This document shows positions 1 through 7,358 of a stretch of DNA of 18,096 bases, one piece after another. Within the stretch, counting starts at the first letter, position 1; the number at the start of each line of letters is the position of its first letter. Source of the stretch: Deltaproteobacteria bacterium (lineage in GTDB: Bacteria; Desulfobacterota; G020345765); NCBI GenBank assembly GCA_030616835.1, contig JAUWWP010000017.1, positions 1 to 18,096 on the forward strand, given 5' to 3'. A model generated the notes under the pieces. That model did not search any database and was not told the origin of the DNA. It was given only the letters and a program-made list of their open reading frames with translations. Made by a program: the position numbers and the translations under genes.

Positions 1-77
1 ATAAGTCAATATTTCAATAACGTCCCCTATTTTTACTATTTTTACCCAATAATAAAAATGGATTAGGAGGGGAGTGA

Positions 78-109
78 GGATAGCCGGGGCTCGAAGGCCC
101 CGGCTATCC
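78..109 (-). terminator. Strong hairpin downstream of ftsZ, probable end of the dcw operon
   Basis: A perfect 13-bp inverted repeat (GGATAGCCGGGGC and its complement) surrounds a 6-base loop, about 80 bp past the ftsZ stop. The T-rich stretch on the minus strand begins only about 18 bases beyond the stem, so it is not a textbook intrinsic terminator. It could instead protect the 3' end of the transcript or act in both directions. Its position after the last gene supports a termination or 3'-end role. Confidence 0.5.
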
Positions 110-134
110 ACTGCAGGGAGCTTGTGGGATTTTT

Positions 135-158
135 GAGGAAACTTCAGGATGTTTCCTC
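135..158. other. Small inverted repeat downstream of ftsZ
   Basis: An 8-bp perfect stem (GAGGAAAC and GTTTCCTC) with an 8-base loop lies 28 bp past the ftsZ stop. No T-run follows it on the minus strand. It may be a 3'-UTR structure, but no function is shown. Confidence 0.3.
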
Positions 159-186
159 TTTCCCTGACAGAAGGAGACAGGAAAGG

Positions 187-1368
187 TTATAACTTGGCCT
201 GCTGGCGGAGGAAGGTGGGAACTTCAAGATCATCATCGTCGTAATCATCAAAGCTCATCTTTATCAGCTCAGACTCTTCCTGCTTCTTCTCCCTTCGGAT
301 GTAGGTGGGCAGATCTCGGTTCTCGTTATGGTGCACTGAAGTTATGGGAGTAAGATGATTTTTAAGGCCGGGAACTATCCTTGTTCCTCCATTCAGAGTA
401 ATCCTTGTTCCCCCATTACCGAAACCAGTGGCGATCACGGTAACCCGGATCTCCTCGGCCATGGCCTCGTCGATCACTGCTCCGAAGATGGTATTTGAAT
501 CCTCATGAACCTCTTCCTGGATCAGGGTAGCTGCTTCACTAGCCTCAAAAAGGGTCATATTCTGGGATCCGGTAATATTGATCAGGACCCCTTTTGCCCC
601 GTGGATGGAATTGTCCTCTAAGAGGGGACTGGAGATTGCCTTCTGGGCAGAATCCACTGCTCGATTCTCCCCGCTGGCGACTCCGGTGCCCATTATCGCC
701 ATTCCCATTCCATCCATAATCGTCCGGACATCGGCAAAGTCCAGATTGATAAGCCCGGGAATAGTGATAAGATCGGTTATCCCTTTGACCGCCTGGAGCA
801 GAATGCCGTCAGTAAGTTTGAAGGTCTCGAGGATCGAGGTGTTCTTTCCGGCAATCCCCAGGAGCTTCTGGTTGGGGACGATGATCAGGGTATCCACCAC
901 CTTTCGGAGCTCGGATATCCCATCCTCGGCCTGTCGGAGTCTCCTTTTCCCCTCAAAGAAAAAGGGTCGGGTAACCACTCCCACTGTGAGTGCCCCCACC
1001 TCCTTTGCAATCTCAGCAACGATCGGTGCCCCGCCGGTTCCGGTACCTCCACCCATTCCGGCAGTGAGGAAGATCATATCTGCTCCCTCAAGACTCTCCC
1101 GGATAGCATCTTGATCCTCCAGGGTGGCTTGATGGCCAACCTCAGGGTCGCCTCCCGCCCCCAGACCTCTGGTCAGTGCTGCTCCGAGCTGGAGCTTCTT
1201 GGGAGCGAAGTTGAGCTTTAAGGCCTGGGCATCAGTATTGGCAGCAATGAAATCCACTCCCTTCAGGCTGTCGGCAATCATGGTATTGATGGCGTTGCCT
1301 CCTCCACCCCCCAGTCCGATGACCTTGATGTTAGCTCTCAGATCCTGATTTTCTTCAAATTCAAACAT
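187..1368 (-). CDS. ftsZ: Cell division GTPase FtsZ
   Basis: FtsZ is the tubulin-like GTPase that polymerises into the Z-ring at midcell and recruits the divisome. The 393-residue product has the GTP-binding G-rich loop GLGGGGGNA at about 18-26, the tubulin signature GGGTGTG at 106-112, and the T7 synergy loop NLDFADV at 208-214 with catalytic Asp210 and Asp213. The core is followed by a short linker and an acidic stretch. The C-terminal peptide VPTFLRQQ (383-390) is the usual docking site for FtsA and other partners. The start is set by a strong AGGAGGT Shine-Dalgarno at 1375-1381. It is the last gene of the operon, 53 bp after ftsA, and a possible promoter lies in that gap. An 8-codon tandem duplication sits near the end of the core. 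Full length and intact. Confidence 0.98.
   Translation of the reverse strand: MFEFEENQDLRANIKVIGLGGGGGNAINTMIADSLKGVDFIAANTDAQALKLNFAPKKLQLGAALTRGLGAGGDPEVGHQATLEDQDAIRESLEGADMIFLTAGMGGGTGTGGAPIVAEIAKEVGALTVGVVTRPFFFEGKRRLRQAEDGISELRKVVDTLIIVPNQKLLGIAGKNTSILETFKLTDGILLQAVKGITDLITIPGLINLDFADVRTIMDGMGMAIMGTGVASGENRAVDSAQKAISSPLLEDNSIHGAKGVLINITGSQNMTLFEASEAATLIQEEVHEDSNTIFGAVIDEAMAEEIRVTVIATGFGNGGTRITLNGGTRIVPGLKNHLTPITSVHHNENRDLPTYIRREKKQEESELIKMSFDDYDDDDLEVPTFLRQQAKL
377..417 (-). repeat. 24-bp in-frame tandem duplication in ftsZ
   Basis: The 17-bp stretch 377-393 recurs at 401-417 with one mismatch, a 24-bp offset. It encodes the doubled peptide GGTRI-TLN-GGTRI (residues 319-331), just after the ATGFG motif where the FtsZ core meets the linker. 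It keeps the frame. Confidence 0.7.
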
Positions 1369-1408
1369 TTTCCTACCTCCTTTTTTAGCCCATTAGTTAA
1401 ACGACTAA

Positions 1409-1438
1409 ATTATAGGTTAAGTTAAAAGAACTCAACAA
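1409..1438 (-). promoter_or_regulatory. Possible ftsZ promoter in the ftsA-ftsZ gap
   Basis: On the minus strand a perfect TATAAT (1409-1414) lies 41 bp before the ftsZ start. A weak -35, TTGTTG (1433-1438), is at 18-bp spacing, with TTGAGT (1430-1435) at 15 bp as an alternative. Both -35 candidates are inside the end of ftsA. Extra ftsZ promoters at this place are known in other bacteria. A short inverted pair TTAGT/ACTAA lies just downstream. This rests on consensus match alone. Confidence 0.35.
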
Positions 1439-2654
1439 ACCACTCCCGCATTCGGGATCTTACCTTGCCGAAGATATGGTTGTCCCGAAGCCGGAATTTG
1501 TTTACCGCCTGGCTTTTGCTCCCGTAGAGCACAAGGCCTACTCCGGTAGCATAGATCGGAGAGTTGACCACATCCACTAACCCACCGATTCCTGTCGGGG
1601 AGCCCCTTCTTACCGGAAGATCGAAGATCTCCTCCGCCAGTTCAGGAAGGCCTTCCAGGATTGCCGTTCCCCCGGTAACGACTACGCCGGAGGCGATCAG
1701 GTCCCGGTAGCCGGAGGCATTGATTTCTTCGCTAACCAGGGTGAGGATCTCCTCTACTCGGGGTTCAATTATCCCGGTGAGCATCTGTCGGGGAAGCAAT
1801 CTCGGCTTCCTTCCTCCCACGCTGGGAACCTCAATCGTCTCATCTCTCTGGACCATCGAATGCATTGCGCATCCATATTTTTTCTTGATCTTCTCGGCCT
1901 CGGCCGCCGGGGTTCTGAGCCCCACGGCAATATCACCGGTAAGATGATTTCCGCCCAGGGAGAGAACCGAGGTCTGTTTGATGCCACCGTCGATAAAGAT
2001 AGCAATGTCGGTAGTTCCCCCACCGATATCCACCAATGCTACCCCCAGCTCTTTCTCATCCTGGCTAAGCACCGCCTCGGCTGAGGCCAGAGATTGCAGA
2101 ACAATATCGCTGACATGCAGGCCGGTCCGGTGGACACATTTAATGATATTCTGGGCCGAGGTTACCGCTCCGGTAACGATATGAACCTTGGCCTCCAGTC
2201 TTATCCCGGACATCCCCAATGGCTCCTTGATCCCATCCTGATTATCAATGATGAATTCCTGAGGGAGAATATGGATCACCTCCCGATCCATGGGGATGGC
2301 CACTGCCCGAGCGGCATCGACAACCCGCCGAATATCGCTTTCCTTTACCTCCCGCTCTTTGATGGCAATGACTCCCTGGCTATTGAATCCTTTGATGTGT
2401 CCTCCGGCTATTCCCGTATAGACACTGGAGATCTCGCACCCGGCCATCAATTCCGCCTCTTCGATCACCCTCTTGATCGAGTCAACCGTGCTTTCGATAT
2501 TCACTACCACCCCTTTTCTGAGTCCCTTAGAGGGATGAGTGCCGATGCCGACAATATCAACTCCATCCTCTCCTACCTCCCCGACAATTGCGCAGATCTT
2601 GGTAGTTCCAATATCCACACCGATGATAAGGTTTTCCCTCCTTCCCATGGCCAT
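1422..2654 (-). CDS. ftsA: Cell division protein FtsA, actin-like membrane tether
   Basis: FtsA is an actin-family ATPase that binds the C-terminal peptide of FtsZ and anchors the ring to the membrane. The 410-residue product has the phosphate-1 motif VDIGTTK at 13-19, the SHS2/1C subdomain at about 85-170, the phosphate-2 motif DIGGGTTD at 209-216 and the adenosine motif VVTGGTAIL at 325-333. It ends in an amphipathic helix with aromatic residues (RMREWFVEFF, 401-410), the usual membrane-targeting tail. Two start codons lie two codons apart (2654 and 2648); an AGGTG lies a few bases upstream of the first. It follows ftsQ by 20 bp and precedes ftsZ by 53 bp, the common ftsQ-ftsA-ftsZ order. 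Confidence 0.97.
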   Translation of the reverse strand: MAMGRRENLIIGVDIGTTKICAIVGEVGEDGVDIVGIGTHPSKGLRKGVVVNIESTVDSIKRVIEEAELMAGCEISSVYTGIAGGHIKGFNSQGVIAIKEREVKESDIRRVVDAARAVAIPMDREVIHILPQEFIIDNQDGIKEPLGMSGIRLEAKVHIVTGAVTSAQNIIKCVHRTGLHVSDIVLQSLASAEAVLSQDEKELGVALVDIGGGTTDIAIFIDGGIKQTSVLSLGGNHLTGDIAVGLRTPAAEAEKIKKKYGCAMHSMVQRDETIEVPSVGGRKPRLLPRQMLTGIIEPRVEEILTLVSEEINASGYRDLIASGVVVTGGTAILEGLPELAEEIFDLPVRRGSPTGIGGLVDVVNSPIYATGVGLVLYGSKSQAVNKFRLRDNHIFGKVRSRMREWFVEFF

Positions 2655-2674
2655 ATTTTCACCTGCCTTTCTAC

Positions 2675-3487
2675 TTATTCGGTTTTGACGACTGCCATTC
2701 TTTGATAATTTAGATCAATATATCTTACGGTTCTGATCCTTCCTTGCAGAAAGGGTAAAAGCCTCTGCAAGTGGCTCCATTTCCGGGAAAGGTGGTTAAG
2801 GCCCAGCTTGATCTGGGTAGCAGTATCTGCGGTGAATATGCTCAGGCCAAGATCGGGATCGATATTGATCTCGGAAATATTGCTCTTTCGAAGCCATCCC
2901 CTACCGGAAGCTAACTTGAGAAGTGTCAGGGCCTTGCCGAGTAGGTCTTTGACATCTTGCCTGCCTGGGGAGGATAGCTCACTTCGGGTAATCCCAGTAA
3001 TAACGGGAAAATTTAAGCTCTCCTCCCGGGAAACTTTTTTAAAGATCTGCCCATTTTTATCTAAATAATAAAGATTTTCTAAGTGGATAAGCGCCACGGC
3101 TTCCCTCTCCTTGATCTTAATCTTTAAGCTCCGGGGGAGGGTCCGCTGAACTGAGGCCTGCTCAATCCAGGGATGAGCTTCCAACCTTTTCTTTACCTGG
3201 ACGAGATCGACTGCGAAGATATTGTCATTAATCTTAAGTTGAGATTGGCTGATTACCTGCTCGGGCGATAGTTGCTTTAGCCCTTTGACGGTGATCTGTT
3301 CGACCGAAAAATAGGGGGCAGTGATGAGATAGCGATACCCTCCGGCAAGCAAAAGGAAGGAGCCGATAATGACTGAGCCCCAGAGAAGTAGGCGGAAGAA
3401 GCCAAAGATAACCCTCTGGTAGTCTTTTTTCTCCCGGGAACGATTTTTTCTAACCCGGAGTTTTTTTCGGGTCTTATAATCTCGCAT
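2675..3487 (-). CDS. ftsQ: Cell division protein FtsQ (POTRA domain)
   Basis: FtsQ/DivIB is a bitopic divisome protein that links FtsL and FtsB to other division proteins outside the membrane. The 270-residue product begins with a very basic cytoplasmic tail (about residues 1-24, many K and R). One membrane helix follows at about 27-50. A POTRA domain starts at YFSVEQITVKGLKQLSPEQV (about 59-78) and runs to about 128, and the FtsQ/DivIB beta domain fills the rest. This layout matches the family, whose sequence is otherwise poorly conserved. The start has a GGAAGGG-type Shine-Dalgarno. It lies 16 bp after ddl and 20 bp before ftsA, so it is probably co-transcribed with both. Confidence 0.93.
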   Translation of the reverse strand: MRDYKTRKKLRVRKNRSREKKDYQRVIFGFFRLLLWGSVIIGSFLLLAGGYRYLITAPYFSVEQITVKGLKQLSPEQVISQSQLKINDNIFAVDLVQVKKRLEAHPWIEQASVQRTLPRSLKIKIKEREAVALIHLENLYYLDKNGQIFKKVSREESLNFPVITGITRSELSSPGRQDVKDLLGKALTLLKLASGRGWLRKSNISEINIDPDLGLSIFTADTATQIKLGLNHLSRKWSHLQRLLPFLQGRIRTVRYIDLNYQRMAVVKTE

Positions 3488-3503
3488 TTACCCTTCCAAT
3501 TAA

Positions 3504-4463
3504 TTAACCTTTCCGCCTTGGGCGAACTTGCCGCTCCGGAACCCTGATCTTCAAACTTGCCTTATTCAAGATCCGCTCCACCAGATCGTTATAATCCAGG
3601 CCAATCTCCCGGGCAATCTTGGGCAGAAGGCTGGTAGTGGTCATCCCAGGCAGCGAGTTCACCTCCAGAAGATAGGGTCTACCTTGAGGATCTACCCGAA
3701 GATCGACCCTGGTTGCTCCCTGGCAACCAAGACACTTGTGAGCCTCCAGAGCTGCCTTTTCCGCTTTCTTTAGGGCCTTTGGAGAAAGGCGGGGAGGGAG
3801 AATGTATTCCGATAGCCCTTTGGTATACTTGGCCTGATAGCTATAAAATTTATCCTTGGGCACCACCTCGACCCCTCCCAGCACCTTATCCTGAAGAATG
3901 CCGACATGGATCTCCTTGCCGGCAATATACTGTTCGATAAGAATTTCATAATCATACCGGAAGGCCTCTTTCAGGGCTGCCTTCCACTCTCTTGCCTCGG
4001 AGACGATGTTTACCCCCACCGATGATCCCTCTCCACACGGTTTTACTACGGCAGGTAACGAGAAAGGCAGGTCCGAGCTTTTAAACCGGCTGGCCTGCTC
4101 TTTCCGGAGGAGATAATATTTGGGGATAGGGAGTTGATGAAACCCAAAGAGTTCACGGGAGGCGAGCTTATTCATTGAGAGGGCACTGGCCAGGATCCCG
4201 GAACCGGTGTAGGGGATCTTTAATATCTCCAATAGGCCCTGGATTGATCCATCCTCTCCGTATCTGCCATGAAGTGCGATAAAGGCAACTTTTATCCCTT
4301 CCTTAACTAACCGGAGGCCAATATCTCTTTTAGCATCGAGGCCAATTGCCTGGTAGCCCTTGTCCCAGAGAGCCTTGAGAATAGCCCGGCCCGAGTTTAG
4401 GGAAACCTCCCTTTCCGCTGATGTCCCTCCCATAAGCACCCCAATTTTTTTGCCCTTGAACAT
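3504..4463 (-). CDS. ddl: D-alanine--D-alanine ligase
   Basis: This cytoplasmic ATP-grasp ligase joins two D-alanines with ATP, giving the dipeptide that MurF adds to the UDP-MurNAc-tripeptide. The 319-residue protein has the N-terminal GGTSAEREVS loop (12-21), HGRYGEDG (65-72), the ATP-grasp loop EGSSVGV (145-151), and the metal-binding set Asp254, Glu267 and Asn269 in the LEVNSLPGMT motif (266-275). The FYSYQAKY segment (206-213) matches the tyrosine-bearing omega loop of D-Ala-D-Ala ligases rather than D-Ala-D-lactate ligases. That fits normal D-Ala-D-Ala termini. It starts 10 bp after the PilZ gene with only a weak ribosome site, so translational coupling is likely. Confidence 0.97.
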   Translation of the reverse strand: MFKGKKIGVLMGGTSAEREVSLNSGRAILKALWDKGYQAIGLDAKRDIGLRLVKEGIKVAFIALHGRYGEDGSIQGLLEILKIPYTGSGILASALSMNKLASRELFGFHQLPIPKYYLLRKEQASRFKSSDLPFSLPAVVKPCGEGSSVGVNIVSEAREWKAALKEAFRYDYEILIEQYIAGKEIHVGILQDKVLGGVEVVPKDKFYSYQAKYTKGLSEYILPPRLSPKALKKAEKAALEAHKCLGCQGATRVDLRVDPQGRPYLLEVNSLPGMTTTSLLPKIAREIGLDYNDLVERILNKASLKIRVPERQVRPRRKG

Positions 4464-4473
4464 TTTTACTCAC

Positions 4474-4902
4474 TTATTCAAGAATAATATCCAGGGGATC
4501 GGTGGAGTCCCCTATGTTCTCTTCCTGCAGAAGATCCCATCCGTCTAAGGCGGACTGCTCAAATCTTTTGATGTATTCAGCAATCAGCTTTTCATCCTCA
4601 ACACTAATCTCGCGAAAACGGATTCCCATTCCCGGAACCGGAGATGAGCTCCGGGAGGAAGTCCTCTGGCACCAGACTACCTCTCCCAGGGCGGTAATAA
4701 GCCTTGAATTCTGAGGCAGGCTAAAACTAAGCATCACGGTAGTACCGATTGGCAGGGTCTTAGTGGTTTCGAGAAATAACCCGGCCTTGCTGATATTCTG
4801 GGTATAATCGAACAGAAACAGATCAGAGTCCTTGTAGTCCACCAGAATCTTGATCGGTGCCCTGGGCTTCTGATCCGCCTTAATCTCTTTCAACTGTGCC
4901 AT
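4474..4902 (-). CDS. PilZ-domain protein inside the dcw operon
   Basis: A 142-residue single-domain soluble protein with no signal peptide or membrane helix. It looks like a PilZ domain of the kind common in Deltaproteobacteria: RAPIKILVDY (14-23), then N-I-S-K-A-G (36-41, the [D/N]xSxxG motif), then GMGIRF near residue 98. Canonical c-di-GMP binders also have RxxxR before the first strand. Here it reads R14-A-P-I-K18, so ligand binding is uncertain. Residues 105-142 form a helical, acidic tail, and SALDG (117-121) comes from a palindromic repeat. The start has a strong GAGGAGGT Shine-Dalgarno (4908-4915). It sits 24 bp after murB and 10 bp before ddl, so it is made with the wall enzymes. A regulatory role there is inference. 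Confidence 0.8.
   Translation of the reverse strand: MAQLKEIKADQKPRAPIKILVDYKDSDLFLFDYTQNISKAGLFLETTKTLPIGTTVMLSFSLPQNSRLITALGEVVWCQRTSSRSSSPVPGMGIRFREISVEDEKLIAEYIKRFEQSALDGWDLLQEENIGDSTDPLDIILE
4540..4554 (-). repeat. Degenerate 15-bp palindrome inside the PilZ gene
   Basis: TCCGTCTAAGGCGGA differs from the TCCGCCTGAGGCGGA palindrome seen at 8572, 13817 and 14585 at two bases. On the coding strand it reads in frame as SALDG (residues 117-121), the same frame as the copy in murE. Confidence 0.5.
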
Positions 4903-4926
4903 TTTTTACCTCCTCGTGGGTTTAAG

Positions 4927-5832
4927 TTAATCCTCCCCGATCACCTTAATCTCGGGGATAAGGCTTATCCCGGTTTTCTGAGATACCTTCTCTTTAATCA
5001 AGTCCATTAAAACTAAGATGTCTTTAGCCCGGGCTTCCCCGGTATTGACAATAAAGTTGGCATGAAGATCGGAGATCCTTGCTCCCCGAACCCTTACTCC
5101 TTTCAGCCCGGCTTCCTCAATCAGCTTCCCGGCGAACTGGTCCGGAGGGTTTCTGAATATGCAACCAGCACTGGGTTGATCCAGGGGCTGGGCCTTCTTC
5201 TTGGTGAGGAGATTCTTAACTGTTCGGGAGCGAATCTCTTCCCTGTTCCCCTTATTGAGGCGCAGAGTTGCCCCAAGAATAATAGTGCCTTGGGGAAGCT
5301 CTAAGTCTCGATAGCTAAAATTCAGGCTCTCCTTTTTCACCGGCACCGCCTCTCCATTCGCCCCGATCCACCTCAGCGAGTCTACCAACTCCCCGAGCTG
5401 GGTGGATCCGGCCCCGGCATTCATGGTTAGGGCACCTCCCACGGTGCCGGGAATACCGGCCAGGTCTTCCAATCCAGTAAGCTCCTGAGTTTGGGCAAGC
5501 TTCAACAATCGGGAAAGTGGAGTTCCTGCTCCGACCCTGATCTCCCCATCCTTCGCCTCCATCTCCCGAAAGCCCCGGGAAAGGCTAATCAACAATCCCC
5601 GAACTCCTCCATCTCTGACGAGGAGATTAGTTCCTCTCCCGATCACCAGATAGGGTAGATTCCGATCCCCGATAAGATTAAGTAACCTGGTTAGCTCTTC
5701 CAGGTCCTGGGGAAAGACCAGGCAATCAGCTACCCCCCCTACCTTGAATGAGGTATAATCCTTCATCGGGATATCAAAGTGGACCTTTCCTGGTAAAAGT
5801 GCACTTAGCTTTTCTTTCAGATCGGCATCCAT
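4927..5832 (-). CDS. murB: UDP-N-acetylenolpyruvoylglucosamine reductase MurB
   Basis: MurB is a FAD enzyme that reduces the enolpyruvyl group with NADPH to give UDP-MurNAc, the second committed step of wall precursor synthesis. The 301-residue size and the lack of a long C-terminal insertion fit the shorter type II form. Visible motifs are TSFKVGGVAD (27-36), the FAD-binding GRGTNLLV (65-72), GIPGTVGGALTMNAGA (126-141), SYRD with Arg175, and PEIKVIG near the end with the probable catalytic Glu294. The proton donor, Ser229 in E. coli, aligns with Cys224 in SAGCIFRNP. It starts 2 bp after the murC stop, so the two are probably translationally coupled. Confidence 0.96.
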   Translation of the reverse strand: MDADLKEKLSALLPGKVHFDIPMKDYTSFKVGGVADCLVFPQDLEELTRLLNLIGDRNLPYLVIGRGTNLLVRDGGVRGLLISLSRGFREMEAKDGEIRVGAGTPLSRLLKLAQTQELTGLEDLAGIPGTVGGALTMNAGAGSTQLGELVDSLRWIGANGEAVPVKKESLNFSYRDLELPQGTIILGATLRLNKGNREEIRSRTVKNLLTKKKAQPLDQPSAGCIFRNPPDQFAGKLIEEAGLKGVRVRGARISDLHANFIVNTGEARAKDILVLMDLIKEKVSQKTGISLIPEIKVIGED

Positions 5833-5834
5833 CC

Positions 5835-7223
5835 TTACGCCCGCTTTCTTAAATCTTTCTTCAGGGCGTTGAGCAGCTCATCAGCTACCTGCCCGATATC
5901 CCCGGCGCCCAGGGTAATTATCATGTCCCCGGGTCGCACTATTTTAAGAAGGTGTTTTCCGACATCTTTTAGCTGGGGGATGAAGGTGACGGCCTTATGC
6001 CCGTGGCCGCAGATTCCCTGGTAGAGTCCCTCAGCACTGACTCCGGGTATCTTCTTTTCCCCGGCCGGATAGATATCGGTAATGATTAAGGCATCCGCCT
6101 GATGGAAGGCAGGGAGAAATTCAGAGTAAAGATCCCGGGTTCGGGTATAGCGATGGGGCTGAAATACAACCACTACTCTCCTATTCCAGGTGGTCTTGGC
6201 AGCGGCTAAGGTTGCCTTTATCTCCTGGGGGTGATGCCCATAATCATCCACCACCATGATCCCTTTGGCCTCTCCCTTTATCTCAAAACGCCTTTCTATT
6301 CCGCTAAAGCCCTTCAGCGCCTTCTGGATAACCTTAAAACCCAGCTCCAGCTCCAGTGCCGTAGCAATAGTAGCCAGGCAGTTATAGATATTGTGGAGCC
6401 CGGGCATCCCGATGCTGAGCCGTCCCAGCTCTTTGCCTTTCCAATAAACGGTGAAACTGGTCTTCATGGGTTTAAGCTCAATATGGCGAGCCTGAAGATC
6501 TGCCTGTCCGGCAAGCCCATAAGTGATATGGGTTTTATTTAGCTGGGGCAGGAGGCCCTGGAGATTGACCTCGTCCAGGCAAAGAATTGCCCGTCCATAA
6601 AAAGGGAGCTTATTAATGAATTCCACAAAGGCCTCCTTCTCCCGGGCAAAGTCCTGATAGTAATCCAGGTGCTCAGGGTCGATACCGGTGACCACGGCAA
6701 TGGTGGGTGAGAGCTTCAGAAACGAGCCGTCGCTCTCATCGGCCTCAGCTACCAGGAATTCCCCCTGCCCCAGCTTGGCGCCGCTCCCCAGACTATTTAA
6801 CTTTCCTCCAATAACCACGGTAGGGTCGAGACCTCCCTCGGCTAAAACCGTGGCAATCATCGAGGTAGTGGTGGTTTTTCCATGGGTTCCCGCAACCGCG
6901 ATTCCGTATTTCATTCTCATCAGCTCCGCCAGCATCTCTGCCCGGGCGATTACCGGGACAAGCCTTCTGCGGGCCTCCACCACCTCCGGGTTATCCTTTC
7001 CTACTGCCGAGGAGACTACCACCACCTCTGCTCCCTTGATGTTCTCTTTCCGGTGGTGATAATAGATGGTGCTCCCGAGTTTTTTTAGCCTTTCGGTAAT
7101 CTCGGTCCGTTTCCGATCAGAGCCACTGATGGAGTAGCCCAGGTTCAGGAGAACCTCAGCAATTCCGCTCATTCCCGCCCCACCGATCCCCACGAAGTGG
7201 ATATGCTGGCCTTTTTTATACAT
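5835..7223 (-). CDS. murC: UDP-N-acetylmuramate--L-alanine ligase MurC
   Basis: MurC adds L-alanine to UDP-MurNAc with ATP, the first amino acid of the stem peptide. The 462-residue protein shows the three Mur-ligase domains: the N-terminal UDP-binding fold with HFVGIGGAGMSGIA (9-22), the central ATPase with the P-loop GTHGKTTTT (112-120), ADESD (161-165) and DHLDYYQ-like HLDYYQ (185-190), and the C-terminal domain with RRFEIKG (311-317), DDYGHHP (326-332) and FQPHRYTR (354-361). The start is the only ATG before the essential glycine motif. No Shine-Dalgarno precedes it, because a repeat block begins right upstream. It is followed closely by murB. Confidence 0.97.
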   Translation of the reverse strand: MYKKGQHIHFVGIGGAGMSGIAEVLLNLGYSISGSDRKRTEITERLKKLGSTIYYHHRKENIKGAEVVVVSSAVGKDNPEVVEARRRLVPVIARAEMLAELMRMKYGIAVAGTHGKTTTTSMIATVLAEGGLDPTVVIGGKLNSLGSGAKLGQGEFLVAEADESDGSFLKLSPTIAVVTGIDPEHLDYYQDFAREKEAFVEFINKLPFYGRAILCLDEVNLQGLLPQLNKTHITYGLAGQADLQARHIELKPMKTSFTVYWKGKELGRLSIGMPGLHNIYNCLATIATALELELGFKVIQKALKGFSGIERRFEIKGEAKGIMVVDDYGHHPQEIKATLAAAKTTWNRRVVVVFQPHRYTRTRDLYSEFLPAFHQADALIITDIYPAGEKKIPGVSAEGLYQGICGHGHKAVTFIPQLKDVGKHLLKIVRPGDMIITLGAGDIGQVADELLNALKKDLRKRA

Positions 7224-7358
7224 CGTTTATTCGTTATTCGGTTGTGCTGCTCGTTTCGTCTCTCGTCACTCGGTTATGTTCCCCCAACCGTTTTACGAAT
7301 AACGATACGAGCTGCGTAACCGCAACCGATTATCCTCCCAACCGCCGTCTGAGGAGGA
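7224..7358. repeat. Short copy of the spacer repeat between murG and murC
   Basis: The whole 135-bp gap is related to the longer spacers at 14077-14350 and 17621-17984. Shared pieces in order are the TTCGTTATTCG start, GCTGCTCGTTTCGTC, CGTCACT, AACCGTTTTACGA, CGATAC, and CGCAACC / CAACCGATT. Its ends pair imperfectly (about 7236-7260 with 7294-7331), so the RNA could fold into a long hairpin. It lacks the 23-bp module that interrupts the longer copies. Near its right end a degenerate palindrome (7344-7358) abuts the murG stop codon. Confidence 0.75.

Noticed and set aside
135..158. 8-bp hairpin as the ftsZ terminator
   Set aside because: No T-run follows on the minus strand; the 13-bp GC-rich hairpin at 78-109 is a better candidate.
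578..1114. 178-codon plus-strand open frame opposite ftsZ
   Set aside because: Antisense to ftsZ with no family features.
2094..2705. 203-codon plus-strand open frame opposite ftsA
   Set aside because: Antisense to a well-conserved gene, no recognisable domain and no ribosome site; a shadow of ftsA codon use.
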